A stretch of DNA of 27,640 nucleotides from an uncultured Eubacteriales bacterium (GCA_900542005.1 UQLW01000035.1:1-27640), one strand, 5' to 3'; positions 1 through 7,950 are shown, numbered from the stretch's first letter. The notes: a model not told the origin generated them from the letters alone. Program-made: numbers and translations.

Positions 1-46
1 TCCCATAGGAGCGCGCAGCCCGTTTCGCTTTCCTTCCCCCAGGCAT

Positions 47-77
47 AAAAAGCGGCCCTGATGATCCATCAGGGCCG
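47..77 (-). terminator. Intrinsic terminator of the homocysteine methyltransferase gene
   Basis: A perfect 11-bp inverted repeat (53-63 against 67-77) with a 3-nt loop lies just after the stop codon of the minus-strand gene. Read on the minus strand it is followed by a run of five T (complement of 47-51). This is a textbook rho-independent terminator. Nothing else is recognisable in bases 1-46. Confidence 0.9.
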
Positions 78-90
78 TGGTATCGAGGGA

Positions 91-1335
91 CTACAGGTGC
101 TGGCCCAGCCAGTGCGCGCCATAATAGGCGGCGGCAGCGGAGGCATCCTCGGCGCAGGCCAGGGCGGCGACGCCGTGATAGGCCCGGAGCGCGGCTTCGG
201 CCTGCGCGGCGGTGGAAGCGGAGAAAGCCAGCGGAAGCTTAAGCATATCCTGCCCCTCGGCAAGGAGCGCGGCAATCGCCTCCGGCGCCATATCGCCCAG
301 CTCCAACGCCAGACAGGCGGCGCCTTCATCCGCCGCCTCTGCGGCCTCGTCCAGCAGGTCATAGAGGTCGGCCCCGGCGCGGCAGCGCAGCACAAAGGGG
401 TGGTCCAGGGCCCTTTCAAGGGGCAGCAGCGTCCGCTTGGTCGCCAGCATGGGCGCGACGGCCGGATGACCGGCCGCAGGCATGCCTTCAATCAGCTGGG
501 CCATGGCGGCGATATGAGCCGGCGTCGTGCCGCAGCAGCCGCCGATCCCATCGGCCCCGGCGTCCAGGATGTCCTTCATCCGCTGGGCCATGGGCGCGGC
601 GGCGAAGGGGAAACAGGTTTTCCCTTCGACCACCTGGGGAAGCCCGGCGTTGGGCTGGACGATCAGCGGCAGGCTGGTGGCGGCGCGCATGGCCTTGACA
701 ATGGGCAGAAGCTCCTCGGGACCGCCGGAGCAGTTGATGCCGACCGCGCTGGCGCCCAGCGCCTGGGTAAGGTAGGCGCAGGCCTCGGGCGGGTTCCCCA
801 TAAGCGTGCGTCCATTCTCAAAGGTGAAGGAGGCCGCAAAGGGCGTCCCGCCGCAGCCCTTGGCGGCCAGCATGGCAACGCGGGCCTCCGCCAGGTCGCA
901 TTGGGTTTCAATATAGAACACATCGGCGCTGCGTCCGGCCTGCATTTGGGCGGTATAGGCCTCATATAGCTCATCCAGGGTCAGGCTGCCATAGGGCTCC
1001 AGGAATTCGCCGGTGGGGCCCACTGAGAGGGCGGCCAGCATGCCGGCGGGCAGGCGGTCACGGACGATGGCCAGCGCTGCGGCGTTGATGGCGGCCAGCT
1101 GATCCTGGCAGCCGGCTTTTTTCAGCTTGATCCCGTTGGCGCCCAGGGTATTGGTCTCCACGATCATGGCGCCGGCCTGGGCATATTGCCGCTGGATGGC
1201 GGCGATCGCTTCCGGCTGGGTCAGGTTGAGCAGCTCCGGGCATTCTCCGGTTTCGACGCCGCTTTGCTGCAGCATGGTGCCCATGCCGCCGTCGAACAGA
1301 AAGCGCGGCTTTTTCGTCAGATCACAAAAGGGCAT
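91..1335 (-). CDS. Homocysteine S-methyltransferase family protein (MetH N-domain type)
   Basis: 414 residues. Residues 10-285 form a homocysteine S-methyltransferase barrel: an FDGGMGT start near 14-20, and the zinc-binding cysteines in NCSGGPEE (C202) and GGCCGTTP (C267, C268). Family members transfer a methyl group to homocysteine to make methionine, using the zinc thiolate to activate homocysteine. Residues about 290-414 are an Ala/Leu-rich extension without the pterin- or cobalamin-binding motifs of full-length MetH, so the methyl donor is unclear. It could be the activation half of a split MetH or a betaine/S-methylmethionine-type enzyme. The ATG is preceded by AAAGGAGAG at good spacing. 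It is a single gene with its own terminator, divergent from tig. A methionine-importer operon lies 15 kb away in the same window, but no direct link is seen. Confidence 0.85.
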   Translation of the reverse strand: MPFCDLTKKPRFLFDGGMGTMLQQSGVETGECPELLNLTQPEAIAAIQRQYAQAGAMIVETNTLGANGIKLKKAGCQDQLAAINAAALAIVRDRLPAGMLAALSVGPTGEFLEPYGSLTLDELYEAYTAQMQAGRSADVFYIETQCDLAEARVAMLAAKGCGGTPFAASFTFENGRTLMGNPPEACAYLTQALGASAVGINCSGGPEELLPIVKAMRAATSLPLIVQPNAGLPQVVEGKTCFPFAAAPMAQRMKDILDAGADGIGGCCGTTPAHIAAMAQLIEGMPAAGHPAVAPMLATKRTLLPLERALDHPFVLRCRAGADLYDLLDEAAEAADEGAACLALELGDMAPEAIAALLAEGQDMLKLPLAFSASTAAQAEAALRAYHGVAALACAEDASAAAAYYGAHWLGQHL

Positions 1336-1359
1336 AGGAGTCTCTCCTTTTTTTGCTTC

Positions 1360-1365
1360 ATTGTA
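1360..1365 (-). promoter_or_regulatory. Candidate extended -10 promoter for the homocysteine methyltransferase gene
   Basis: On the minus strand TGG-TACAAT forms an extended -10 element about 25 bases before the start codon. No good -35 hexamer is seen at 17-18 bases, which is tolerable for a TGn-extended promoter. Confidence 0.45.
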
Positions 1366-1416
1366 CCATACTGCTGCCGCAAGTGCATCCCAAACCCATG
1401 CGTAAAGAAAAAATTA

Positions 1417-1456
1417 CGCGGATTTGCCGGGGAAAGAGTTGCGCGGATTTGCCGGG
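1417..1456 (+). repeat. Tandem 15-bp direct repeat in the tig promoter
   Basis: CGCGGATTTGCCGGG occurs twice, exactly, at 1417-1431 and 1442-1456 (25-bp period). The second copy begins inside the -35 hexamer of the tig promoter and fills its spacer, so a protein bound here would compete with RNA polymerase. It does not match the CtsR or CIRCE operators known for protease and chaperone genes. Confidence 0.7.
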
Positions 1457-1467
1457 TATGGTATGAT
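1439..1467 (+). promoter_or_regulatory. Sigma-A promoter of tig-clpP-clpX
   Basis: TTGCGC at 1439-1444, a 17-bp spacer and TATGAT at 1462-1467, with TG at 1459-1460 making an extended -10. This implies a 5' leader of about 75 bases before the tig start. Confidence 0.7.
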
Positions 1468-1549
1468 TGCAGTTAATGTGCACAGGTATGCAAATCTGCT
1501 TTTTCTGTGCTCTTCTATGAATCTTATTCTCTTGAGGAGGAATAATTGT

Positions 1550-2833
1550 ATGAGCGCTGTTTGTGAAAAGACCGGTACCAATGAGGTGCGGCTGACGATT
1601 ACCGTAAGCGCAGCCGACTTTGAGGAAGCCATGAACAAGGCCTATCTGAAGGCCCGCAAATCCATCAATATCCCCGGATTCCGCAAGGGTAAGGCTCCCC
1701 GTAAGGTCATTGAGAATTTCTATTCCGAGGCGGTTTTCTATGAGGACGCCTTTGATCTGGTATTCCCCAAGGCCTATGACGACGCGATCGTCGAAACCGG
1801 CATCTATCCCGTCGACCGTCCCAGTGTCGATGTGACGACCATCGGCGGCGGCGAGGATCTGGTGTTCACCTGCGACGTGACGGTGAAGCCCGAGGTGAAG
1901 CTGGGCAGCTATAAAGGTATAGAAGCGACCCGTCCCGAGTATAATGTCACCGATGACGATGTAGAGGATGAGCTGAAAAAGGATCAGGAGCGCGTGGTCC
2001 GCTGGATTACGGTGGAGGACCGCGCGGTGGAAAACGGCGACCGCATCACCCTGGACTACGCCGGCTTCTGCGACGGCGAGCAGTTCCCCGGCGGCACGGC
2101 GACCGACCAGACCCTGGAAGTGGGCTCCGGCCGCTTTATTCCCGGCTTTGAGGAGCAGCTGGTCGGCATGAAGCTGGAGGAGGAAGGCACGGTGAACGTC
2201 ACCTTCCCCGCGGAATACCATGCGCCGGACCTGGCCGGCAAGGATGCCATCTTCAACGTGAAGATCCATAAGATCGAGGTCAAGGAGCTGCCGGAGATGG
2301 ACGATGAGTTCGCCAAGGACGTCAGCGACTGCGACACGCTGGAGGACTACAAGGCCAAGATCCGCGAGCGCCTGGAAAAGACCGCGGAGACCCGCGCCAA
2401 GAACGAACTGGACGAGCAGCTGGTCAACGCCGTGGTGGAGGCCTCCGAGGTGGAGATCCCCGAGTGCATGGTCAATTCCCAGCTGGACTATATGCTCCAG
2501 GAAATGGAATACCGCATGATGTACCAGGGCATCAGCATGGAGGACTACACCCGGATGACCGGCCAGACCCGCGAGTCCATCCGCGAGGAGAACCGCGAGG
2601 AGGCGGGCAAGATCGTCAAGCGCCAGCTGGTGCTGGAGGCCCTGCAGAAGGACGCCGGCCTGGAGGTATCCGACGAGGAGCTGGACGCGGAGATTGCCAA
2701 GATGGCGACGGAAACCCGTACGGTGGAGGACATCAAAAAGACGCTGCGCGATTCGGACTATGATTACCTCAAGGGCAACGTGCTGCTGGAGAAAACCCTG
2801 CAGCTCTTGGAGGATAACGCCGTAATCGGATAG
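1550..2833 (+). CDS. tig: Trigger factor, ribosome-bound chaperone and prolyl isomerase
   Basis: 427 residues, the usual trigger factor length. The ribosome-docking loop GFRKGKAP is at residues 43-50, an FKBP-type peptidyl-prolyl isomerase domain spans about 161-245, and the helical C-terminal chaperone arms follow. It binds near the exit tunnel and shields nascent chains. I chose the ATG at 1550 because an AGGAGG lies 8 bases upstream and the residues encoded before it (ORF open from 1424) overlap the promoter. First gene of tig-clpP-clpX, an order common in proteobacteria and many clostridia, coupling folding of new proteins to their degradation. Transcription likely starts at the sigma-A promoter next to a 15-bp tandem repeat. 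Confidence 0.97.
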   Translation: MSAVCEKTGTNEVRLTITVSAADFEEAMNKAYLKARKSINIPGFRKGKAPRKVIENFYSEAVFYEDAFDLVFPKAYDDAIVETGIYPVDRPSVDVTTIGGGEDLVFTCDVTVKPEVKLGSYKGIEATRPEYNVTDDDVEDELKKDQERVVRWITVEDRAVENGDRITLDYAGFCDGEQFPGGTATDQTLEVGSGRFIPGFEEQLVGMKLEEEGTVNVTFPAEYHAPDLAGKDAIFNVKIHKIEVKELPEMDDEFAKDVSDCDTLEDYKAKIRERLEKTAETRAKNELDEQLVNAVVEASEVEIPECMVNSQLDYMLQEMEYRMMYQGISMEDYTRMTGQTRESIREENREEAGKIVKRQLVLEALQKDAGLEVSDEELDAEIAKMATETRTVEDIKKTLRDSDYDYLKGNVLLEKTLQLLEDNAVIG

Positions 2834-2861
2834 GCAAGGCAGCTTTTCCAGGAAGGAAGGT

Positions 2862-3452
2862 ATGAAAATGAATCTGATTCCCTATGTCGTAGAGCAAACC
2901 AACCGGGGCGAGCGGTCCTATGATATTTATTCGCGGCTGCTCAACGACCGGATTATCTTCTTGAGCGGCGAGGTGCGCGATGATATGGCCAATACCATCG
3001 TGGCCCAGCTGCTGTATCTGGAGGCGCAGGATCCCGGCAAGGATATCATGCTGTACATCAACAGCCCCGGCGGCTCTGTCACCGCGGGCATGGCGATTTA
3101 CGACACCATGCAATACATCCGCTCGGACGTGTCGACCATCTGCGTCGGCCTGGCGGCGTCCATGGGCGCGTTTTTGCTGGCGGCTGGCGCCAAGGGCAAG
3201 CGTAAGGCGCTGCCCAACAGCGAAATCATGATCCACCAGCCTTCGGGCGGCGCGCAGGGTCAGGCTACGGATATTGCCATCCAGGCCGAGCAGATCCTGC
3301 GGGTGAAGCGGAACATGAACCGCCTGCTCTCGGAGATGACCGGCCAGCCCCTGGAAAAGGTTCAGGCTGATGTGGAACGGGATAACTACATGACGGCGCA
3401 GGACGCGCTACAATATGGGCTTATCGACGAGGTGATTGCGCCCGCCCGGTAG
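2862..3452 (+). CDS. clpP: ATP-dependent Clp protease proteolytic subunit
   Basis: 196 residues, standard for ClpP. The Ser-His-Asp triad is S100 (in GLAASMGA), H125 (in MIHQPSGG) and D174 (in ERDNYM), matching the E. coli spacing exactly. The oxyanion-loop signature NSPGGSVTAG lies at 67-76. ClpP assembles as a double heptameric barrel in the cytoplasm and degrades substrates unfolded by ClpX or ClpC. The ATG has AGGAAGG just upstream. It starts 28 bases after tig and ends 23 bases before clpX with no terminator between them, so the three are one operon. Confidence 0.98.
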   Translation: MKMNLIPYVVEQTNRGERSYDIYSRLLNDRIIFLSGEVRDDMANTIVAQLLYLEAQDPGKDIMLYINSPGGSVTAGMAIYDTMQYIRSDVSTICVGLAASMGAFLLAAGAKGKRKALPNSEIMIHQPSGGAQGQATDIAIQAEQILRVKRNMNRLLSEMTGQPLEKVQADVERDNYMTAQDALQYGLIDEVIAPAR

Positions 3453-3475
3453 GCTCAGGAACCGGAGGATAGTGA

Positions 3476-4768
3476 ATGGCGAAAGTAGACGACAAAAAGC
3501 AGCTTCGGTGTTCCTTCTGCGGCAAAGCCCAGGAGCAGGTGCGCCGCCTGGTAGCGGGCCCCGGGGTCTATATCTGCGATGAGTGCATCGAGCTGTGCCA
3601 GGAGATCATTGAAGAAGATCTCCATGATGCCGCTCCCGCCGCGCCGGAAGAGATCCTTAAGCCCGCTGAGATCAAGGCTACCCTGGACGATTATGTGATC
3701 GGTCAGGAGTATGCCAAGAAATCGTTGGCGGTCGCTGTGTATAACCACTATAAGCGTATCTATACCGACACCAAAAATGCCGACGTGGAGCTTCAAAAGA
3801 GCAATATTGTGATGCTGGGCCCCACGGGCTGCGGCAAGACCTACCTGGCTCAGAGCCTGGCCCGCATCCTGAACGTACCCTTCGCGGTGGCCGACGCCAC
3901 GGCGCTGACGGAAGCGGGGTATGTGGGCGAGGATGTGGAGAATATTCTGCTGAAGCTGATCCAGGCGGCGGATTACGATATCGCCCGGGCAGAAAAGGGG
4001 ATTATTTACATCGACGAGATCGATAAAATCGCCCGCAAAAGCGAAAACCCCTCCATCACCCGCGATGTTTCCGGCGAGGGCGTACAGCAGGCGCTTTTGA
4101 AGATCCTGGAGGGCACCGTGGCTTCGGTTCCGCCCCAGGGCGGGCGTAAGCATCCCCATCAGGAGTTCCTGCAGATTGATACGACCAACATCCTGTTCAT
4201 CTGCGGCGGCGCTTTCAATGGGTTGGAAAAGATCATCGAGGCCCGTGTGGGCCAAAAGACCATGGGCTTTGGCGCTGATGTAAAAGCCCCCCATGAAATG
4301 GACGTGGGCGCGCTGTTCCAGCAGGCGCTGCCGGAGGATCTGCTCAAATTTGGGCTGATTCCCGAGTTCATCGGCCGCGTGCCGGTGATGGTGACGCTCC
4401 ATGGCCTGGATGAGGAGGCCCTCATCAACGTGATGACCAAGCCGCGGAACGCCCTGGTGCGCCAGTACCAGTATATGTTCGGCATGGATCATGTGGAGCT
4501 GGAATTCGAGCCGGAAGCCCTCAAGGCCGTGGCCCACAAGGCCATGGAGCGCAAGACGGGCGCCCGCGGCCTGCGGGCGATCCTGGAGAGCGCCATGATG
4601 GACATCATGTACGATATTCCCTCGCGGGAGGACGTGAAAAAGTGCGTGGTGACGAAGGAGACGATCGAGGAGGGCAAGCCGCCGGTCATGATTACGGCGA
4701 CCCGCTCGCTTCCGACCCCTCCGCCGGCGCCCGCGCTGGAGGAGCAGGATTCCTCGCACGCCGGGTAG
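3476..4768 (+). CDS. clpX: ATP-dependent Clp protease ATP-binding subunit ClpX
   Basis: 430 residues. An N-terminal C4 zinc-binding domain carries C12, C15, C34 and C37. The AAA+ core has Walker A GPTGCGKT (115-122), Walker B IIYIDEID (176-183), the pore loop GYVG (148-151), an RKH loop (GGRKHPHQ) and a sensor-2 GARGLR. The ClpP-contact loop reads MGF where E. coli has IGF. ClpX unfolds tagged or damaged proteins and feeds them to ClpP. The ATG is preceded by GGAGGA. It is the last gene of the tig operon, ended by the terminator at 4806. The last ~25 residues are a Pro/Ala/Ser-rich tail that is probably disordered. Confidence 0.98.
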   Translation: MAKVDDKKQLRCSFCGKAQEQVRRLVAGPGVYICDECIELCQEIIEEDLHDAAPAAPEEILKPAEIKATLDDYVIGQEYAKKSLAVAVYNHYKRIYTDTKNADVELQKSNIVMLGPTGCGKTYLAQSLARILNVPFAVADATALTEAGYVGEDVENILLKLIQAADYDIARAEKGIIYIDEIDKIARKSENPSITRDVSGEGVQQALLKILEGTVASVPPQGGRKHPHQEFLQIDTTNILFICGGAFNGLEKIIEARVGQKTMGFGADVKAPHEMDVGALFQQALPEDLLKFGLIPEFIGRVPVMVTLHGLDEEALINVMTKPRNALVRQYQYMFGMDHVELEFEPEALKAVAHKAMERKTGARGLRAILESAMMDIMYDIPSREDVKKCVVTKETIEEGKPPVMITATRSLPTPPPAPALEEQDSSHAG

Positions 4769-4805
4769 CTCCCCATAAGCCGGGTAAGCAAACATACGTC
4801 CATAC

Positions 4806-4837
4806 AGCGCCCCTGCCAAGCCGGCGGGGGCGCTTTT
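4806..4837 (+). terminator. Intrinsic terminator of tig-clpP-clpX
   Basis: AGCGCCCC (4806-4813) pairs with GGGGCGCT (4827-4834), extended inward by a T-G wobble and GCC/GGC around a 5-nt loop, followed by TTTT. Confidence 0.85.
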
Positions 4838-4871
4838 GCGCCGGGGCGCAGGAGCCTTATGCAGAAATAAG

Positions 4872-4908
4872 AAAGGCCCAGCAGCCAAAATCTGACTGCT
4901 GGGCCTTT
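4872..4908. terminator. Bidirectional terminator between clpX and the VOC protein gene
   Basis: A perfect 13-bp stem (4872-4884 with 4896-4908) and an 11-nt loop. On the minus strand it is followed by a T-rich tract, terminating the VOC gene. On the plus strand TTT closes the stem, giving a second stop for clpX transcripts. Confidence 0.85.
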
Positions 4909-4930
4909 GCATCGTAAGGCGGCGCTTACG

Positions 4931-5308
4931 TTACAGCTCCTTGAAAAATTCAATGCTCTCCCCGCCGGGACCCTGGCAGAAGCCGCAGCGGATATCCAAA
5001 TCGCCAATGCGGGCGTTCTTGGCGGGGATGGTGGTAGGCGCGCCATACTGGGCGGCACGGGCCAGGGCTCCGTCTACATCCTCCACACGATAGGCCATGT
5101 GATAGTAGCCATTGTGGGTCTGGGGGACGGGCTCGGTACCGGCAAAGAGCTCCAAATGGCCGCCGTCGGACAGCTGCAAAAGGGCTGCGCCCTCCCAGCG
5201 GGCACGGACGGTAAGGCCCAGCGCCTCAGTATAGAAAGCCAGGGCTTCGTCGAAGTTAGGCACCCGCAGCGCCACATGATGGAAACCGGTTTTGAGAGAT
5301 TCGGCCAT
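4931..5308 (-). CDS. VOC superfamily (glyoxalase/bleomycin-resistance fold) protein
   Basis: 125 residues, the length of a single VOC module built from two beta-alpha-beta-beta-beta repeats. It opens with FHHVALRVPNFDEALAFYTEALGL, typical of lactoylglutathione lyase-like proteins. Metal-ligand candidates are the early His, the Glu in HLELF, the His in YYHMAYRV and the Glu in GESIEFF. The substrate cannot be read from the sequence; methylglyoxal detoxification, or an epimerase- or dioxygenase-like role, are all possible. The start MAESL at 5308 is chosen for the AGGAGGAGA just upstream; the open frame extends to 5377 but without an SD. It has its own promoter in the gap after the PBP gene. Confidence 0.85.
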   Translation of the reverse strand: MAESLKTGFHHVALRVPNFDEALAFYTEALGLTVRARWEGAALLQLSDGGHLELFAGTEPVPQTHNGYYHMAYRVEDVDGALARAAQYGAPTTIPAKNARIGDLDIRCGFCQGPGGESIEFFKEL

Positions 5309-5348
5309 GATATGTCTCCTCCTTTTCATACGATGGGGATGTAGGCCT

Positions 5349-5377
5349 ATCATAGCACGGCGGGAAGCGCCTTTCAA
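5349..5377 (-). promoter_or_regulatory. Sigma-A promoter of the VOC gene
   Basis: On the minus strand TTGAAA (5377-5372), a 17-bp spacer ending in TGC, and TATGAT (5354-5349). It lies in the 74-bp gap between the PBP stop and the VOC start. No terminator separates the two genes, so readthrough from the PBP gene may also occur. Confidence 0.75.
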
Positions 5378-5382
5378 TATGC

Positions 5383-7758
5383 CTACCAGCCAAAGAACCG
5401 GGAAAAGAAGTTTTCCTCGCGGCGGGAAGGCCCCGCGCTCAGCGTGATCACCTCCGTCTTGCCGCCGAGGAAGGGATGCTCCCCGGTATCCAGCCGCACG
5501 GTTTGCAGGTAGTAGCGATAGGTTTGTCCATCCTGGGCGGTTTCGTCCTCCCAGGAGACGGCGCCGTGCCCCGGATCAAATTGGGCCGCCTTCTGGTAGG
5601 TTTGGCCGCCGTCGCCGCTGCGGTAGAGATAGGTGGCGCAGGCTGGATCCTTCTGCAAAAAGCTGATATAGGGCAGGCCGTCCTCACCGGTGCCGCTGCC
5701 GGTGATGACCGGAGCGGAGGGAAAGCTCCAGTAGGTACTGGTAGCCGTGGGTTCTGTACCCCGCTTGAAGTAGTCTACCAGGCGGGAGGCGGCCGGCGTA
5801 TAGGCCGAGGCCAGCATCAGCTGGCCCTGCTCGATGGCGGCCTGATCCACCGTAGCCTGCACGATGCCGGAGGGCGGCGTGAATTCAGGCGCGCCGCCCT
5901 GGGGGTAGAGCGCGGCAAAGACGCGGGCCAGCATGGGCACCGGATATTTGCCGCCGCTGGCTGAGGCGGGCAGGCAGTGCTCGGGATCGGTAGTATCAAA
6001 GCCCATCCAGCACACCCCTACATATTCTTCGTTGTAGGCTGCGGCCCAGATATCCCGGACGCCCTCGACCCCATCCTTCTCATAGGCCACCGTACCGGTT
6101 TTGCAGGCCAGCGGAATCCCGGCGGCCTGGAGGGCCTGGGCGCTGCCCTCCTTGACGGTATCGGTCAGCATATCATTGATCATAAAGGCGGTTTCCTCGC
6201 TGAAAACGCGTTTATCCTCGACAGTATGCTCATAGACCACCTTACCGGCGCTGTCGGTGATGCGCCGGATCAGCGCCGGCTCATGGGCGGTACCGCCGTC
6301 GGCAAAGCAGGTATAGGCGCCGGCCAGCGAGAGGGGCGTGACCCCCTGGGTAAAGCCGCCCAGCGCCAGGGCCAGGCTATCGTCCTGGGGATCGAAGGTG
6401 ATGCCGGCCGCTTCGGCATAGCTCTTGGCCAGCGAAACGCCCGTCTGCTGCAGAAGCTGCACGGCCGGTATGTTGACTGAATGGCTTAGGGCATAGCGCA
6501 GCGTGATCCAGCCCTTATAGGTATCAGAAGCGTTGCGGGGCGTATAGCCGTTGAAGTCCATGGGCTCGTCAAGGATCGGCGTAGCCGGGGAGTAGCCCTT
6601 CAGCTCGAGGGCCGGGCCAAAGCAGAGCAGCGGCTTGATGGTGGAGCCGGGCTGGCGCAGGGCCTGGGCGCTGCGGTCGAAGCCGCGCCGCGCGGTATAC
6701 TCCCGCCCGCCCATCAGCGCGGCGGCGAGGCCGGTATCCGAGGAGAGAAAGACCATGGCGCCCTGCACCTGGGTACCGTCGGCCGCATCGGCAGGAAAGA
6801 GGCTGCCATCGGCATCGGCAAAGGCTTCCTCGCAGGCCTGCTGCAGCCAGGGCTCCAGGCCGGTATAGATACGGTAGCCGGAGCTTACCAGTTCTTCATA
6901 GGACATGCCCAGCCGCTCCATGGCCTCATTGATGGCGGCGTCGATATAGTAGCCGTAATCATACTGGCCCGGCCTGGAAAGCTTAAGCTCAGGTTCCTCC
7001 TGCAGGGAGCTTTGATAGAGCGCTTCGTCGATGATCCCCTGCTCCCGCATCAGGCCCAGGATGAGATTGCGGCGCTCCAGGGATTTCTCCATATTGATAT
7101 GGGGCGCATAGGTGCTGGGCGCCTTGACGATCCCCGCCAGCTGCGCCGCCTCGGCGCAGGAGAGGTCAGCGGCGGATTTGCCGAAATAGGACTGCGCGGC
7201 AGCCTCGGCCCCATAGGCGCCGTTGCCAAAATAGACCACGTTGAGATACAGCGTCAGGATCTCATCCTTGGTATAGTGCTGCTCCACCTGCAATGCCAGG
7301 ATGGCCTCCTGGATCTTGCGGGTAAAGGTTTTTTCGTTGGTCAGGTGGGTGAGCTTGACCAGCTGCTGGGTAAGGGTGCTGGCACCCTGCGCCAGGCTTC
7401 CCGATTTGATATCGGCCCAAAGGGCCCCGAAGATGCGTTTGATATCGATTCCGGGATGGGAATAAAACCGCGTATCCTCGGTGGCGATGAAGGCCTGCTG
7501 AAGGTAAGGGGAGATTTGGGATAAGGGGACCAATACGCGGTTCTCCTGGCTGGCAAGGTTGGCGACCGGCTGATCCTGGCTGTCATAGAGAAAAATGGTT
7601 TGCTTCATATTTTCCAGACGGTCCAGATCGAGCTGTTTCCAGGAGTCGCCCTGCATCCATACGATTATGAGGATGCCGAAGGCCAACACCAACGCGGCCG
7701 CGGCGGCAAGGCACCCCAGGAGGATGAACCTCCAGCGGCTTTTCTTAGCGTGCTTCAT
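5383..7758 (-). CDS. Class A penicillin-binding protein (glycosyltransferase plus transpeptidase), probably forespore-expressed
   Basis: 791 residues. One N-terminal membrane anchor (about 9-35) with a basic cytoplasmic tail. The GT51 transglycosylase domain has ATEDTRFYSHPG (92-103), GASTLTQQ (125-132) and RKIQE (147-151). The transpeptidase domain has the active-site motif STIK (S372, K375), SVN (427-429) and KTG (553-555). A C-terminal region of about 100 residues looks like a fibronectin-III-type beta domain. The enzyme polymerises and cross-links peptidoglycan outside the membrane. The frame is open further upstream, but MKHAKKS at 7758 is the only start giving a normal anchor and it follows GGGAGG. 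It is divergent from spoIIAA, where bacilli and clostridia usually carry dacF on the same strand. A near-ideal sigma-G promoter suggests a spore-cortex or germ-wall PBP, like B. subtilis PbpG or PbpF. That role is inferred. Confidence 0.95.
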   Translation of the reverse strand: MKHAKKSRWRFILLGCLAAAAALVLAFGILIIVWMQGDSWKQLDLDRLENMKQTIFLYDSQDQPVANLASQENRVLVPLSQISPYLQQAFIATEDTRFYSHPGIDIKRIFGALWADIKSGSLAQGASTLTQQLVKLTHLTNEKTFTRKIQEAILALQVEQHYTKDEILTLYLNVVYFGNGAYGAEAAAQSYFGKSAADLSCAEAAQLAGIVKAPSTYAPHINMEKSLERRNLILGLMREQGIIDEALYQSSLQEEPELKLSRPGQYDYGYYIDAAINEAMERLGMSYEELVSSGYRIYTGLEPWLQQACEEAFADADGSLFPADAADGTQVQGAMVFLSSDTGLAAALMGGREYTARRGFDRSAQALRQPGSTIKPLLCFGPALELKGYSPATPILDEPMDFNGYTPRNASDTYKGWITLRYALSHSVNIPAVQLLQQTGVSLAKSYAEAAGITFDPQDDSLALALGGFTQGVTPLSLAGAYTCFADGGTAHEPALIRRITDSAGKVVYEHTVEDKRVFSEETAFMINDMLTDTVKEGSAQALQAAGIPLACKTGTVAYEKDGVEGVRDIWAAAYNEEYVGVCWMGFDTTDPEHCLPASASGGKYPVPMLARVFAALYPQGGAPEFTPPSGIVQATVDQAAIEQGQLMLASAYTPAASRLVDYFKRGTEPTATSTYWSFPSAPVITGSGTGEDGLPYISFLQKDPACATYLYRSGDGGQTYQKAAQFDPGHGAVSWEDETAQDGQTYRYYLQTVRLDTGEHPFLGGKTEVITLSAGPSRREENFFSRFFGW

Positions 7759-7802
7759 GGATAAACTGATACCTCCCTTATCCGGCTGTTGCGATATGCG
7801 GA

Positions 7803-7832
7803 TAGTATGGCCGGAAGAGGGCCCGGCCATGC
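7803..7832 (-). promoter_or_regulatory. Predicted sigma-G (forespore) promoter of the class A PBP gene
   Basis: On the minus strand GCATG (7832-7828), an 18-bp spacer and CATACTA (7809-7803) match the sigma-G consensus GHATR-N18-CATWHTA at every defined position. The expected start near 7796 leaves a leader of about 38 bases containing the SD. Sigma-F and sigma-G have overlapping specificities, so early forespore expression is also possible. Confidence 0.65.
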
Positions 7833-7876
7833 AGGGCGATTTCCTGCAAAATAGTGGCGCTTCGCCAATCTTCGCG

Positions 7877-7906
7877 GCAGGAATGCGGCCTGCGGATCTT
7901 GAATAT
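7877..7906 (+). promoter_or_regulatory. Candidate sigma-H promoter of the spoIIA operon
   Basis: GCAGGAATG (7877-7885) fits the sigma-H -35 RNAGGAWWW in 8 of 9 positions. After a 12-bp spacer, CTTGAATAT (7898-7906) fits RNNGAATWW except at the first base. In B. subtilis spoIIA is sigma-H and Spo0A~P dependent. Two imperfect 0A-box-like TTCGnnn sequences at 7861 and 7872 lie just upstream but are too degenerate to call. Confidence 0.5.
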
Positions 7907-7950
7907 TGCTGGGTAATCCTGAAGGGGACAAACTCGTTTGGAGGGAAAGG

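Noticed and set aside
61..969. Plus-strand open frame opposite the homocysteine methyltransferase gene
   Set aside because: It begins inside the terminator hairpin, has a Gly/Arg-rich composition typical of a shadow frame and no SD.
1366..1372. CATACTG near the homocysteine methyltransferase promoter as a sigma-G -10
   Set aside because: It lies on the plus strand, facing tig, without a GHATR element at 17-18 bases, and tig has a good sigma-A promoter closer by.
3455..4912. A 485-codon open frame antisense to clpX
   Set aside because: It is a shadow of the GC-rich clpX coding frame, has no SD and resembles no protein. Similar antisense frames over murC, the aspartate kinase and spoVAD were rejected for the same reason.
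7861..7878. Spo0A boxes upstream of spoIIAA
   Set aside because: TTCGCCA and TTCGCGG have one or two mismatches to the 0A box; this is too weak to list as sites.
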